Positions 27,878 through 35,529 of a stretch of 64,000 bases of DNA are shown in pieces; within the stretch, counting starts at the first letter, position 1; every line of letters starts with the position of its first letter. Position numbers and translations under genes: made by a program. The stretch is from Runella sp. SP2 (lineage in GTDB: Bacteria; Bacteroidota; Bacteroidia; Cytophagales; Spirosomataceae). The DNA is taken from the NCBI RefSeq assembly GCF_003711225.1, contig NZ_CP031030.1, positions 6,747,501 through 6,811,500 of the forward strand. Reading direction: 5' to 3'. Below the pieces are notes generated by a model. That model saw only the letters and a list, made by a program, of their open reading frames with translations, searched no databases and was not told the origin of the DNA.

Positions 27878-28397
27878 GGTCAGACGGCAGTCAGACCTCA
27901 AACGAGCATAGGTAATAAAAACTCCGTCTGACTATCGTCTGACGGGGGAAAAGGTCAGACGGCAGTCAGACCTCAAACGAGCATAGATAATAAAAGCCCC
28001 GTCTGACTATCGTCTGACGGGGGTAAAGGTCAGACGATAGTCAGACCTCAAACGAGCATAGGTAATAAAAGCCCCGTCTGACTATCGTCTGACGGGGGTA
28101 AAGGTCAGACGATAGTCAGACCTCAAACGAGCATAGGTAATAAAAGCCCCGTCTGACTATTGTCTGACGGGGGAAAAGGTCAGACGGCAGTCAGACCTCA
28201 AACGAGCATAGGTAATAAAAGCCCCGTCTGACTATCGTCTGACGGGGGAAAAGGTCAGACGGCAGTCAGACCTCAAACGAGCATAGATAATAAAAGCCCC
28301 GTCTGACTATCGTCTGACGGGGGAAAAGGTCAGACGGCAGTCAGACCTCAAACGAGCATATAGGTAATAAAAGCCCCGTCTGACTATCGTCTGACGG
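27878..28397. repeat. Seven-unit 75-bp palindromic tandem array
   Basis: Units start with ggtcagac at 27878, 27953, 28028, 28103, 28178, 28253 and 28328; the period is exactly 75 bases except for a two-base insertion in the last unit. Each unit holds gtctgactatcgtctgac and its inverse ggtcagac(gatag or ggcag)tcagacc, so adjacent units can fold into long hairpins. Units are near identical with a few variant positions. The core palindrome recurs once at 15262-15299. The array fills the whole gap between GH88 and the OYE gene. No spacers, so not CRISPR. Confidence 0.92.
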
Positions 28398-28430
28398 AGT
28401 AATCCAGCAATCACGAACAACAGAACTCCC

Positions 28431-29879
28431 ATGAGCAGCGGAAAATACAAACCCAAATATACCCGAGTGGCCCAGCTAAAAACGACGGCCGATTTGAAGA
28501 AACATTTAGAAAATAGCCAGGTTAATTTGGCGTTTGACGAAACCCTATTACCTCCTGCCGAAAGCCCATTTGGTAAAAAGATAATCCTCAAGTCGGGCAA
28601 GACGATTGGCAACAGCCTGTGTATTTTACCGATGGAAGGCTGGGATGGCACACTCGATGGAAAACCATCGGAGTTTACCAAAAACCGTTGGGTGAAATTT
28701 GCCGTGAGTGGGGCTAAGCTACTGTTTGGTTGTGAGGCGGTAGCGGTATGCCACGAGGGCAAGGCCAATCCCAATCAGTTGGTCATGAACGAAGAAAATT
28801 TTGAAGAGTTTGTTCAATTACGGCAATTGATTTTGGACAAACATTATGAGAAATTCGGCACTACCGACGACTTAGTTATTGGCCTGCAACTCACCCACTC
28901 GGGGCGTTTTTGCAAACCCAATAGCCACAAAAAATTTGAGTCGAAGATTTTGTACTCGCACCCGTTTTTAAATAAAAAATTTGGCATGGAAGCCGATCAC
29001 CCCGTCCTGACCGACGAAGAGGTGGACGAAATCATCGACATGTACGTAAAAGCAGCAGTGTTGGCGCAGAAGGCAGGCTACGATTTTGTGGATATAAAGC
29101 ACTGTCACGGCTACTTGGGGCATGAGTTTTTGAGTGCCATCGACCGCGACGGCAAATATGGTGGAAGCTTTGAAAACCGCACTCGCTACCTCCGCAACAT
29201 CGTCGCGGGTATCAAACAAGCTGCTCCAGGATTAGAAATGGGGATTCGCCTGAGCGCTTTCGATTTTATACCGTTCAAAAAAGGCACCAACGACCAAGGT
29301 GAACCCGAGCAAATGGAGACCTATCCGTATGCGTTTGGGGGACAAAAAGATGGTCTTTCGATTAATTTGACCGAACCCAAAGCCTTTTTGAGTTTGGCAC
29401 AAGAGTTGGGAATTCAGTTGATATGCGTGACGGGTGGAAGCCCTTATTACACGCCTCACCTGACACGCCCCGCGTTGTTCCCGCCGTCGGACGGTTACTT
29501 GCCGCCTGAGGAGCCTTTTGCGGGTGTGAAGCGCCAAATTGATGTGACAGCAGGCTTAAAGGCTGAATTTCCTGAATTGGTGATTATTGGTTCGGGCTAT
29601 TCCTATCTGCAAGAATGGTTGCCCAACGTGGCGCAATACGTGCTTCGCAATGGCATGGCCGACAGTGTAGGTTTTGGCCGCATGGTGCTTTCGTATCCAT
29701 CCATGCCCGATGACATGATTCAAGGAAAAACACTCACTCGCAATCTAATTTGCCGTACGTTTTCCGATTGTACCACCGCGCCGCGCCACGGCCTAATCTC
29801 GGGTTGCTTCCCGCTAGACCCCTATTACAAAAAACGTCCCGAAGCCGAGGAGTTAAAAGCGATAAAGGAAGGGTTGTAG
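28431..29879 (+). CDS. NADH:flavin oxidoreductase, Old Yellow Enzyme family
   Basis: TIM-barrel FMN enzyme that reduces activated double bonds. Seen: an N-terminal LPMEGWDGT region, GLQLTHSGRFCKPN (about 145-158), DIKHCHGYLGHEFLSAIDR (about 220-238), NRTRYLRNIVAGI, and a C-terminal phosphate-binding SVGFGRMVLSYP, then a Cys-containing tail (LICRTFSDCTTAPRHG). No second 4Fe-4S plus FAD/NAD half, unlike 2,4-dienoyl-CoA reductase. 482 aa is long for a single-domain OYE. In this setting it may act on unsaturated sugar-derived intermediates with the SDR gene 0.75 kb downstream; that is inference. Confidence 0.87.
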   Translation: MSSGKYKPKYTRVAQLKTTADLKKHLENSQVNLAFDETLLPPAESPFGKKIILKSGKTIGNSLCILPMEGWDGTLDGKPSEFTKNRWVKFAVSGAKLLFGCEAVAVCHEGKANPNQLVMNEENFEEFVQLRQLILDKHYEKFGTTDDLVIGLQLTHSGRFCKPNSHKKFESKILYSHPFLNKKFGMEADHPVLTDEEVDEIIDMYVKAAVLAQKAGYDFVDIKHCHGYLGHEFLSAIDRDGKYGGSFENRTRYLRNIVAGIKQAAPGLEMGIRLSAFDFIPFKKGTNDQGEPEQMETYPYAFGGQKDGLSINLTEPKAFLSLAQELGIQLICVTGGSPYYTPHLTRPALFPPSDGYLPPEEPFAGVKRQIDVTAGLKAEFPELVIIGSGYSYLQEWLPNVAQYVLRNGMADSVGFGRMVLSYPSMPDDMIQGKTLTRNLICRTFSDCTTAPRHGLISGCFPLDPYYKKRPEAEELKAIKEGL

Positions 29880-29915
29880 TGAATGGCATCAAAATAGTAA
29901 AAATAAATTAGTAGC

Positions 29916-29950
29916 AAACAAAAAGTTCGCATTTTGCGAACTTTTTGTTT
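29916..29950. promoter_or_regulatory. 16-bp perfect inverted repeat upstream of higBA
   Basis: aaacaaaaagttcgca / tgcgaactttttgttt separated by ttt. It lies between the OYE stop codon and the toxin gene. It can be a terminator for the OYE gene (T-run in the right arm) and, because it touches the -7 element at 29951, a likely operator for HigA autorepression. Confidence 0.6.
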
Positions 29951-29958
29951 TAACTTTG
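29951..29958 (+). promoter_or_regulatory. -7 element TAACTTTG for higBA
   Basis: Exact TAnnTTTG match starting right after the inverted repeat. The higB ATG lies only six bases further on, implying a very short leader or leaderless mRNA. Confidence 0.5.
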
Positions 29959-29964
29959 CAGAGT

Positions 29965-30279
29965 ATGAGAATACATGCCTTGAAAACATTAAAACAGTTT
30001 TGGGAGAAATATCCTGACTCGGAACCAAACCTAAGGCACTGGTATGGTAAGATTGAGGGCAATCACTACAAAACGCCTCAGCAAGTGGTTGCTGATTTTA
30101 AAAATGCAGACTTTGTGGGTAATGAAAGAATAGTATTTAACATAGCACGTAATAAATACAGATTAATAGCAGCATTCAACTATGAATTTCAGCTTTGTTT
30201 TGTGAAATTTATTGGCACTCATGCAGAGTATGATAAAATAGATGCTAAAACAATAGATTTTGACTCATGGAAGCAATAA
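29965..30279 (+). CDS. higB: HigB-type toxin of a type II toxin-antitoxin pair
   Basis: Expected ribosome-dependent mRNA interferase. Seen: MRIHALKTLKQFWEKYPDSE, the KTPQQVVADFKNADFV block, RIVFNIARNKYRLIA and the late FVKFIGTHAEYDKID, all typical of the HigB_toxin family (about 95-105 aa). The ATG at 29965 is chosen over an in-frame TTG at 29956 that lies inside the -7 element. It overlaps the antitoxin gene by 13 bases. The pair sits between two metabolic genes of the same orientation and its base use is more AT-rich. Confidence 0.88.
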   Translation: MRIHALKTLKQFWEKYPDSEPNLRHWYGKIEGNHYKTPQQVVADFKNADFVGNERIVFNIARNKYRLIAAFNYEFQLCFVKFIGTHAEYDKIDAKTIDFDSWKQ

Positions 30280-30626
30280 AACTTATTAAAACAGAGGAGG
30301 ATTATGACAAAGCATTGAAACAATTAGAAATAATTTTTCATGCAAAACCTGATACTCCAGAAGGAGATTTGTTGGAAGTAATCTCATTATTAATCCACGA
30401 ATATGAGCAAAAACATCATAAAATCGTGCCTCTTACTCCATTAGAAGCATTGAAGTACGAAATGGAAGAACAGGGGTTGTCTCAGTCGGGATTGGCTAAA
30501 AGAATGGGGTTGAGTAAAAGCACCATTTCCGAAATTCTGGGCGGTAAAAAACAAATGAGTATCAATTTTTTGAAGTTCATTCACAATGAATTAGGAATTC
30601 CAGCACATATTTTATTGGCCTATTAA
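30267..30626 (+). CDS. higA: HigA-type antitoxin with Xre helix-turn-helix
   Basis: Cognate antitoxin and autorepressor. Seen: N-terminal helical region (about 1-60), then LTPLEALKYEMEEQGLSQSG and the helix-turn-helix SGLAKRMGLSKSTISEILGG (about 72-91), with a C-terminal LGIPAHILLAY. 119 aa is typical. The next gene (SDR) begins with ATG immediately after its TAA stop, so the SDR may be cotranscribed and translationally coupled with the toxin-antitoxin pair. Confidence 0.88.
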   Translation: MEAIKLIKTEEDYDKALKQLEIIFHAKPDTPEGDLLEVISLLIHEYEQKHHKIVPLTPLEALKYEMEEQGLSQSGLAKRMGLSKSTISEILGGKKQMSINFLKFIHNELGIPAHILLAY

Positions 30627-31397
30627 ATGAAAAAAGTAGCATTCGTCACGGGAGGGAGCCGTGGAATAGGATTGGGAATTGCGGAGCATTTGGCTCAAAA
30701 AGGATTTGACTTAGCCATCAATGGTGTACGAGAGGAAGAGGCTGTGAAAGAAGTACTTGACCACCTACGTTCGTTGGGGGCAGAGGTAATTTACTGCCAA
30801 GGTGACATTGCTTCGGGAGAGGCACGGGTGGCGATGCTGGAAAAAATTAATACCCATTTTGGACGGCTAAATGTATTGGTCAATAACGCGGGGGTTGCGC
30901 CTAAAGTGCGGGCCGATCTTTTGGAAGCCACCGAAGAAAGCTTTGATTATGTGCTCAATACTAACCTCAAAGGAACGTATTTTTTGACGCAAGCTGTCGC
31001 TAATTGGATGGTCAAACAAAAAGAAACATCACCAGATTTTGAAGGAAGTATCATTACCATTTCGTCGATTTCGGCCACGGTAGCTTCCGTCAATCGTGGG
31101 GAATATTGCGTGGCAAAAGCTGGATTAGGCATGATGACGCAGCTTTTTGCTGCTCGATTGGGCGAGCTGGGCATACCCGTCTATGAAGTACGCCCAGGAG
31201 TCATCAAAACCGACATGACGTCGGGGGTAGCGGCTAAGTACGACAAACTCATCGCCGAAGGGCTGACCGTGCAACCTCGCTGGGGCTATCCCGACGACAT
31301 CGGCAAGGCCGTGGCTGTCATTGCCGCAGGAGCGTTTCCGTACTCCACAGGTCAAGTATTCGTCATTGACGGAGGTTTGACGCTGGCGCGGTTATAG
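30627..31397 (+). CDS. Short-chain dehydrogenase/reductase (3-ketoacyl-ACP reductase-like)
   Basis: NAD(P)-dependent oxidoreductase with a Rossmann fold. Seen: cofactor motif TGGSRGIG (8-15), NNAG (86-89), active-site Ser in TISSIS and the Y160-C-V-A-K164 catalytic pair, plus the C-terminal SGQ-like TGQVFVIDGGLTL. 256 aa is normal. Substrate unknown. With GH88 and OYE upstream it may process uronate-derived carbonyl compounds rather than fatty-acid intermediates (inference). It starts directly at the antitoxin stop codon and ends 9 bases from the convergent lipoprotein gene. Confidence 0.88.
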   Translation: MKKVAFVTGGSRGIGLGIAEHLAQKGFDLAINGVREEEAVKEVLDHLRSLGAEVIYCQGDIASGEARVAMLEKINTHFGRLNVLVNNAGVAPKVRADLLEATEESFDYVLNTNLKGTYFLTQAVANWMVKQKETSPDFEGSIITISSISATVASVNRGEYCVAKAGLGMMTQLFAARLGELGIPVYEVRPGVIKTDMTSGVAAKYDKLIAEGLTVQPRWGYPDDIGKAVAVIAAGAFPYSTGQVFVIDGGLTLARL

Positions 31398-31406
31398 GAA
31401 GCATTT

Positions 31407-32240
31407 CTAGTATTGATATTCATAAAATACCTTCGTCCCATCGCTCCGCTGAATGGTCATTCGGGATATGCGCCCGTTGCTATCGAAGGTGTAAGTAAAT
31501 TCAAGGACGCTATTATTGCCACTTGAAATACCCGAGGTGGTGTTTACAGTCATTTTTTTGAGCAAACGGCTGCTATATTTACACAAAAAATCGCCGCGCA
31601 TCGAAAAATGAGGAGTAATCCAGCTAGTAATTTCTTGACGAATGGTATTGGGAATGTCGGTGTATTCGTAAGAAGCATTTGTTGCTAGTCCTTGGTGATT
31701 AACACCACTCCACGAGAGCAAATTCCCTTGGCCATTGTACTCAAACTTAGTGAGCTTCGTCTCATTGGCCATGCTTACCAAAAAACCGTTTTTGTAAAAA
31801 TAACGGGTATTGACTTCACGCTTAGGGGTACTGGCGGTATTCCCTTTTGAACTTTGGGCCAGTCCTTCAGCATTCAACTGAAATGTCGTTATTTCACCAC
31901 TTACTTTACTAGAAGCCGTTTTAGTCGCACGGTCAGTTCTTTCTTGAAAAATCGTGTCGTTGCCCGTAACGATGTGAAGAAGTTCGTTGTTTGAACCGTA
32001 TTTGAAAGAATAAGTGCCCACAAATAGCTGATCAATAGCCACTTTGACCGAAGAAGGCTGTACATTGTTCACGGCAGGAGGCGCAATGTCAGGATGTGTT
32101 TTTGCGTAATTTTCTGCTTGTTCTGCTAGGGTAGGCTCATTGGGTTTCAGCGGTTCTGGTTCGGTTTCCAATCCCGCCTGACGACAGGAGAAACTCCCCA
32201 ATGCCACCAACAACGCGATAAGTAAAAATGAAGCTTTCAT
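31407..32240 (-). CDS. Lipoprotein with YD-like repeats
   Basis: Exported lipoprotein of unknown function; the last gene of the 11-kb minus-strand cluster. Seen: signal peptide with lipidation Cys in GSFSC (about residue 19), a Pro/Glu-rich linker (about 24-60), then beta-rich segments such as YSFKYGSNNELLHIV, KFEYNGQGNLLSWSG and FTYTFDSNGRISRMTI, which resemble single YD/RHS-like repeats. The similar gene at 34567-35466 shares this style. Its ATG lies in an inverted repeat (32232-32300) that could hide the start in the mRNA. Confidence 0.75.
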   Translation of the reverse strand: MKASFLLIALLVALGSFSCRQAGLETEPEPLKPNEPTLAEQAENYAKTHPDIAPPAVNNVQPSSVKVAIDQLFVGTYSFKYGSNNELLHIVTGNDTIFQERTDRATKTASSKVSGEITTFQLNAEGLAQSSKGNTASTPKREVNTRYFYKNGFLVSMANETKLTKFEYNGQGNLLSWSGVNHQGLATNASYEYTDIPNTIRQEITSWITPHFSMRGDFLCKYSSRLLKKMTVNTTSGISSGNNSVLEFTYTFDSNGRISRMTIQRSDGTKVFYEYQY

Positions 32241-32300
32241 AGAAGTAAAGATAGAAACGTTGTAGATGTTTGTTTCTAACTAAAACGCTCTATGAAAGCT
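32232..32300 (-). promoter_or_regulatory. Inverted repeat enclosing a start codon
   Basis: agctttcatag (32232-32242) and ctatgaaagct (32290-32300) form a perfect 11-base inverted repeat with a 47-base loop. The ATG of the lipoprotein gene ending at 32240 is inside one arm, so pairing in the mRNA would mask it. Confidence 0.4.
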
Positions 32301-32348
32301 AGTTAGTGTGTGAAGGTTATTTTTTTGTTCCCCTTTATTTGCTATTTT

Positions 32349-32879
32349 TTAAAACGCAGGTACATAAAACTGTAAACGCTTGTCGGAATAACCCCAGCTG
32401 CGTAATTGGGCATCACTGTACTCACCCGATACGGTGGTGAGCGTAAAATCACGGCAGGGGTCGCCTTGTGGTTTGGCGTTGATCCACCTAAAAACAGCTT
32501 TGTATCGTTGCCCATCGTTGGGGCGAGTTTTGTAGGCATAAAACTGAAATAGCTTGCCGCGATAGCCCCAGCTTTGTAGTTGTGCGTCGGTGAGTTCGTG
32601 TTCGGCTATGAGGATAGACTCTCTGCAGTTGGGCATAATCCACCGATACACTGCCGTTACGTTATCGCCGCTTGGCTCTTCCGAATACGCCTCAAACTGA
32701 AACGTTTTTTGGGTATAACCCCAGCTAATAAGTTGCTGGTCAGTATAAATACTTTCGGGCAACGACATGAAATCTTTGGTAACGGGCGATATCCAACGAT
32801 TGACCACTGTAGTTTGTTGGGCGATACTGTGCCCAGCTATGCCTGCCCACAGGCAAAGCGAGAGGAGGAAGGGTTTCAT
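32349..32879 (-). CDS. Secreted protein with three WGY repeats
   Basis: Function unknown. Seen: signal peptide ending near SIAQ (about 21), then three copies of a roughly 40-residue unit, about 27-65, 78-116 and 129-173, each with RWI at the start, (Y/L)(T/S)DxQLxSWGY in the middle and LFQFYAY-like sequence at the end. The pattern faintly recalls DUF5648-type repeats, which end in a Gly-Tyr and aromatic cluster, but I cannot confirm this. Two Cys (about 85 and 142) could pair. Lies 35 bases from the next lipoprotein gene. Confidence 0.7.
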   Translation of the reverse strand: MKPFLLSLCLWAGIAGHSIAQQTTVVNRWISPVTKDFMSLPESIYTDQQLISWGYTQKTFQFEAYSEEPSGDNVTAVYRWIMPNCRESILIAEHELTDAQLQSWGYRGKLFQFYAYKTRPNDGQRYKAVFRWINAKPQGDPCRDFTLTTVSGEYSDAQLRSWGYSDKRLQFYVPAF

Positions 32880-32914
32880 AAATGTATTGTTTTGGGAAGG
32901 GTGAAAAGAGTATC

Positions 32915-33451
32915 TTACTTAGTTGCATTGATAATAAATGCACCATAAGAGGCATCGGTGGCTGAGGTAATGCGTGGAAAATTGGTTATGCCAAAGCCAA
33001 AAGTAGCAGCCCAACCTAATGCTTCTTGGGCTCTTTCACGGGCGGTAGTACCCATGATTACATTGTCAGATGTGAGCGTTAAGGAGTTGTTACTTAGATT
33101 GTAAGTGAAACTTACGACATCTTCGTTGGTAGATTGGTCTATGAAGACAACCTTTTTGATTCCATTTACTTTTTCTTGACGATAGTTGTACGTTGTATTG
33201 CCTATGGTGACGGCACCCGTACTAAAATCCAGAAAATCATTAGGAATACGAGTCGTTGTGCCTCTCTGATTATAAAATGTGTTGTTGGCAGTGTATTTCA
33301 ACTCCAATTGAACATTGTTCATTTTGTAAGTGCCCAGCAGTGGCCAGGCGGCTTCTACCGCTTTCTGGAAAAGACCGCAGCTTGTAAGCGTAGCAGTGAG
33401 GAAAATGGCTACAAACGAGGCAGTATGAATAGGTCGAATGAAGGTCTTCAT
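32915..33451 (-). CDS. Lipoprotein of unknown function
   Basis: Exported lipoprotein with no recognised domain. Seen: signal peptide with LTSC lipobox (Cys about 25), then a beta-rich region with LLGTYKMNNVQLELKYT and SFTYNLSNNSLTLTSD, resembling the lipocalin-like small lipoproteins of Bacteroidota. The C-terminus contains a hydrophobic GWAATFGFGI stretch. Spacing to neighbours is 35 and 26 bases, within the same long cluster. Confidence 0.72.
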   Translation of the reverse strand: MKTFIRPIHTASFVAIFLTATLTSCGLFQKAVEAAWPLLGTYKMNNVQLELKYTANNTFYNQRGTTTRIPNDFLDFSTGAVTIGNTTYNYRQEKVNGIKKVVFIDQSTNEDVVSFTYNLSNNSLTLTSDNVIMGTTARERAQEALGWAATFGFGITNFPRITSATDASYGAFIINATK

Positions 33452-33477
33452 TGGGTTTATTATCTTGAAGAAATGAC

Positions 33478-33972
33478 TTAGTGTAATTTTTGTAAAGTGG
33501 CCTCAAAAAAAGCAAACATGTTTTCAGGATGCTCGGTGTGTACATTGAGGCAAAGCTGCCACAAGCCCCCTTCGGCAGGGAGTTTGCCCAAGACTACCGT
33601 AAAAATTTGGTACTCATCCTCGGTTGTTTCTTCGTGTGCAACAACTCCCATTTGGTGAATATGAAACCATACCCGTGCGCTCGTACCTACTACTTCTTTG
33701 TAGCGTTGGGTCTTGAAAATAGCTTGGTAGCAGCCATCTTCTGTGATGTCGAACAGAAAACAAGCTAGCCCGCCACTTAAACAATGGTCGAAACAATTGG
33801 GCGGATAGGGACCCCAGTGCGCCCGATTGAAAGCGGTGTAATACTCGCTGACGTTGCGTAACAACAAGTGAGATTGAGCCGAAACAGGATATTGTACACT
33901 CGACGTGGTTATGGGTGTAGCTTGCTCCCCACACCCCTGCAAATCGGGCGCGAATTTCTGTAGTGTTTGCAT
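33478..33972 (-). CDS. Hypothetical 164-aa protein
   Basis: No signal peptide, no membrane helix and no family recognised. Visible features are a Cys-containing SGGLACFLFDITEDGCYQ block, an aromatic RVWFHIHQMGVV segment and a C-terminal helix with ENMFAFFEATLQKL. It lies between an exported lipoprotein gene and another cytoplasmic-looking gene of the same cluster with 26- and 27-base gaps. It may be a cytoplasmic partner of the exported products, but this is only position-based. Confidence 0.6.
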   Translation of the reverse strand: MQTLQKFAPDLQGCGEQATPITTSSVQYPVSAQSHLLLRNVSEYYTAFNRAHWGPYPPNCFDHCLSGGLACFLFDITEDGCYQAIFKTQRYKEVVGTSARVWFHIHQMGVVAHEETTEDEYQIFTVVLGKLPAEGGLWQLCLNVHTEHPENMFAFFEATLQKLH

Positions 33973-33999
33973 GAGAGTACGTGTTTAAAGAAGATTTTA

Positions 34000-34521
34000 T
34001 TAAAAAATAGTAGTTATTTGTACAGGTGATACCCCCTCAGCTATCAGTTGCACATTAACAAATAGTTCATCTTGATGCGGTCTGGGGATTCGTTGAGTGA
34101 CGGGAGGGGGGGCAATGGTGATAAATTCTACCATTGGGTCTTCATTCAGTCGAGATTCTAATACCAATTTCTCTTCTACAAAATCCATCTCAGTGGTTGT
34201 GGGAGTTAGGGCTTTCTGATATACAACTGAACCCACAATAGAAAGTGCCGATGTAGATAACGTACCGTTTCCACCGCTAAAATCAAAATCACCTATGGGA
34301 GTATCCCAGCGTAGCCATGGAGGAAATTGGCGTGCGTCATCAACGTCTATGCCAGGCCTATCTGTGCCCCAAAGCGTTATTCTTACTTGAAATGGACTTC
34401 CGACCTCTTCTAGTGCAAACTTAAATTTGGCCGATACTTTTACCTTTCTGCACCATTCTTGATTGCTGTTTTGTACCCGATCACCACCGATGACCATAGA
34501 TACATTTTCTACTTTTGCCAT
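34000..34521 (-). CDS. Hypothetical 173-aa beta-rich protein
   Basis: No signal peptide or membrane helix. The sequence is rich in beta-forming residues, with VSMVIGGDRVQNSNQEWCRK near the start, QVRITLWGTDRPGIDVDD in the middle, and Pro-rich TIAPPPVTQRIPRP near the C-terminus. No family recognised. It shares the same cluster with 27- and 45-base gaps. Its base composition is lower in GC than the distal metabolic genes. Confidence 0.6.
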   Translation of the reverse strand: MAKVENVSMVIGGDRVQNSNQEWCRKVKVSAKFKFALEEVGSPFQVRITLWGTDRPGIDVDDARQFPPWLRWDTPIGDFDFSGGNGTLSTSALSIVGSVVYQKALTPTTTEMDFVEEKLVLESRLNEDPMVEFITIAPPPVTQRIPRPHQDELFVNVQLIAEGVSPVQITTIF

Positions 34522-34566
34522 GTTTGTATATGTGTTAGAAGTGAAAAATTGATGTAAGCCGAACGA

Positions 34567-35466
34567 TTACTCCTCGCAGTTGAAATAAGAATAAGTCGTT
34601 TTGTAGGTGCTGTTAGTAACCCATGTACCAGTACTGTTTCTGTATGAGTATGTTGAAGACACTACCGTAGGATACCCTTTTCGATTCAAAACATATCCGT
34701 AATTATCTTCGGATTGTTTGATAAAAGTATTATTGGATTGCCTTTGGTAATACGTAGATTGTTTAATCAACCCATTGGGTGAAATATTCTTTATTTCATC
34801 TGGAAAACCCTTGAAAAAATTGTTAGGCATTGCATTGAATGGTTGTAAACCATCTTGATAGGTGTATTCAAGATATTCAGTTATTTTGCCTGTATTATCA
34901 TATTTTGTGTATAGAGTGTTCCTTCCCCTACTATCGTAGTCATAGGTTTGATAGCCTCTATCTCCTTGTGTAATTCTGATGACACGGCCATTGTCATACT
35001 GAAACGGTTGTGTTATAGTGCCATTTTCATTTCTAAAATAAGAAATCTGCTTGCCATTGCTATAGTTTTGTATGATGGTATAGCGCGTAGCTTTATGTGT
35101 ATATTTAGAAAGTTTTTGTTGGGCATCGTATTCATAGATGGTTTCTATATCCAAACTGCCCTCTGGATAGGTGATTTTTGATAGCAACCCATTCTTATAT
35201 TCATACTTGATAGCTTTGCCGTCAGAGCGTATTTCTTCAGTCAGAAATCCCTTTTTATCATAGTTATAGGTTGTCGAACCACCATTGCCCGATAGTCGAA
35301 TTAAATTGTATCGACTATCATATTCATAAGTAGTTTGGTAAGCGCCATGTGTCAATAACTTACAAACTTTTTCAGGGGCAGGCTCTTCGTCGCTGCAACT
35401 GTTGCAGACTACGGCTATGGTACAGAATACAAACCATGCAATGAGTTGGTATAAATATGTTTTCAT
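34567..35466 (-). CDS. Lipoprotein with YD/RHS-like repeats
   Basis: Seen: signal peptide with lipidation Cys (CNSC, about residue 24), then repeated beta hairpins of the YD kind: TTYEYDSRYNLIRLSG, TTYNYDKKGFLTEEI, IKYEYKNGLLSKITY, TIYEYDAQQKLSKYT and QTYDYDSRGRNTLYT, spaced about 20-40 residues. Such repeats usually bind carbohydrate or form shells in RHS proteins; here the chain is short (299 aa) and has no toxin tip. Function unknown. Base composition is AT-rich. Confidence 0.78.
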   Translation of the reverse strand: MKTYLYQLIAWFVFCTIAVVCNSCSDEEPAPEKVCKLLTHGAYQTTYEYDSRYNLIRLSGNGGSTTYNYDKKGFLTEEIRSDGKAIKYEYKNGLLSKITYPEGSLDIETIYEYDAQQKLSKYTHKATRYTIIQNYSNGKQISYFRNENGTITQPFQYDNGRVIRITQGDRGYQTYDYDSRGRNTLYTKYDNTGKITEYLEYTYQDGLQPFNAMPNNFFKGFPDEIKNISPNGLIKQSTYYQRQSNNTFIKQSEDNYGYVLNRKGYPTVVSSTYSYRNSTGTWVTNSTYKTTYSYFNCEE

Positions 35467-35529
35467 TGTGGGTAATAAGGTTACTTGATTAATTTTTAGA
35501 TTTTTACGATGTTCAAAAGTTGGAAAAAC

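Noticed and set aside
27878-28397. Repeat array as a CRISPR
   Set aside because: Units are 75 bases long, contiguous and nearly identical along the whole unit, with no variable spacers and no cas genes nearby.
28307-28774. Minus-strand open frame over the repeat array and OYE 5' end
   Set aside because: It is made of repeat DNA and the antisense of a clear OYE gene, without signs of a real protein.
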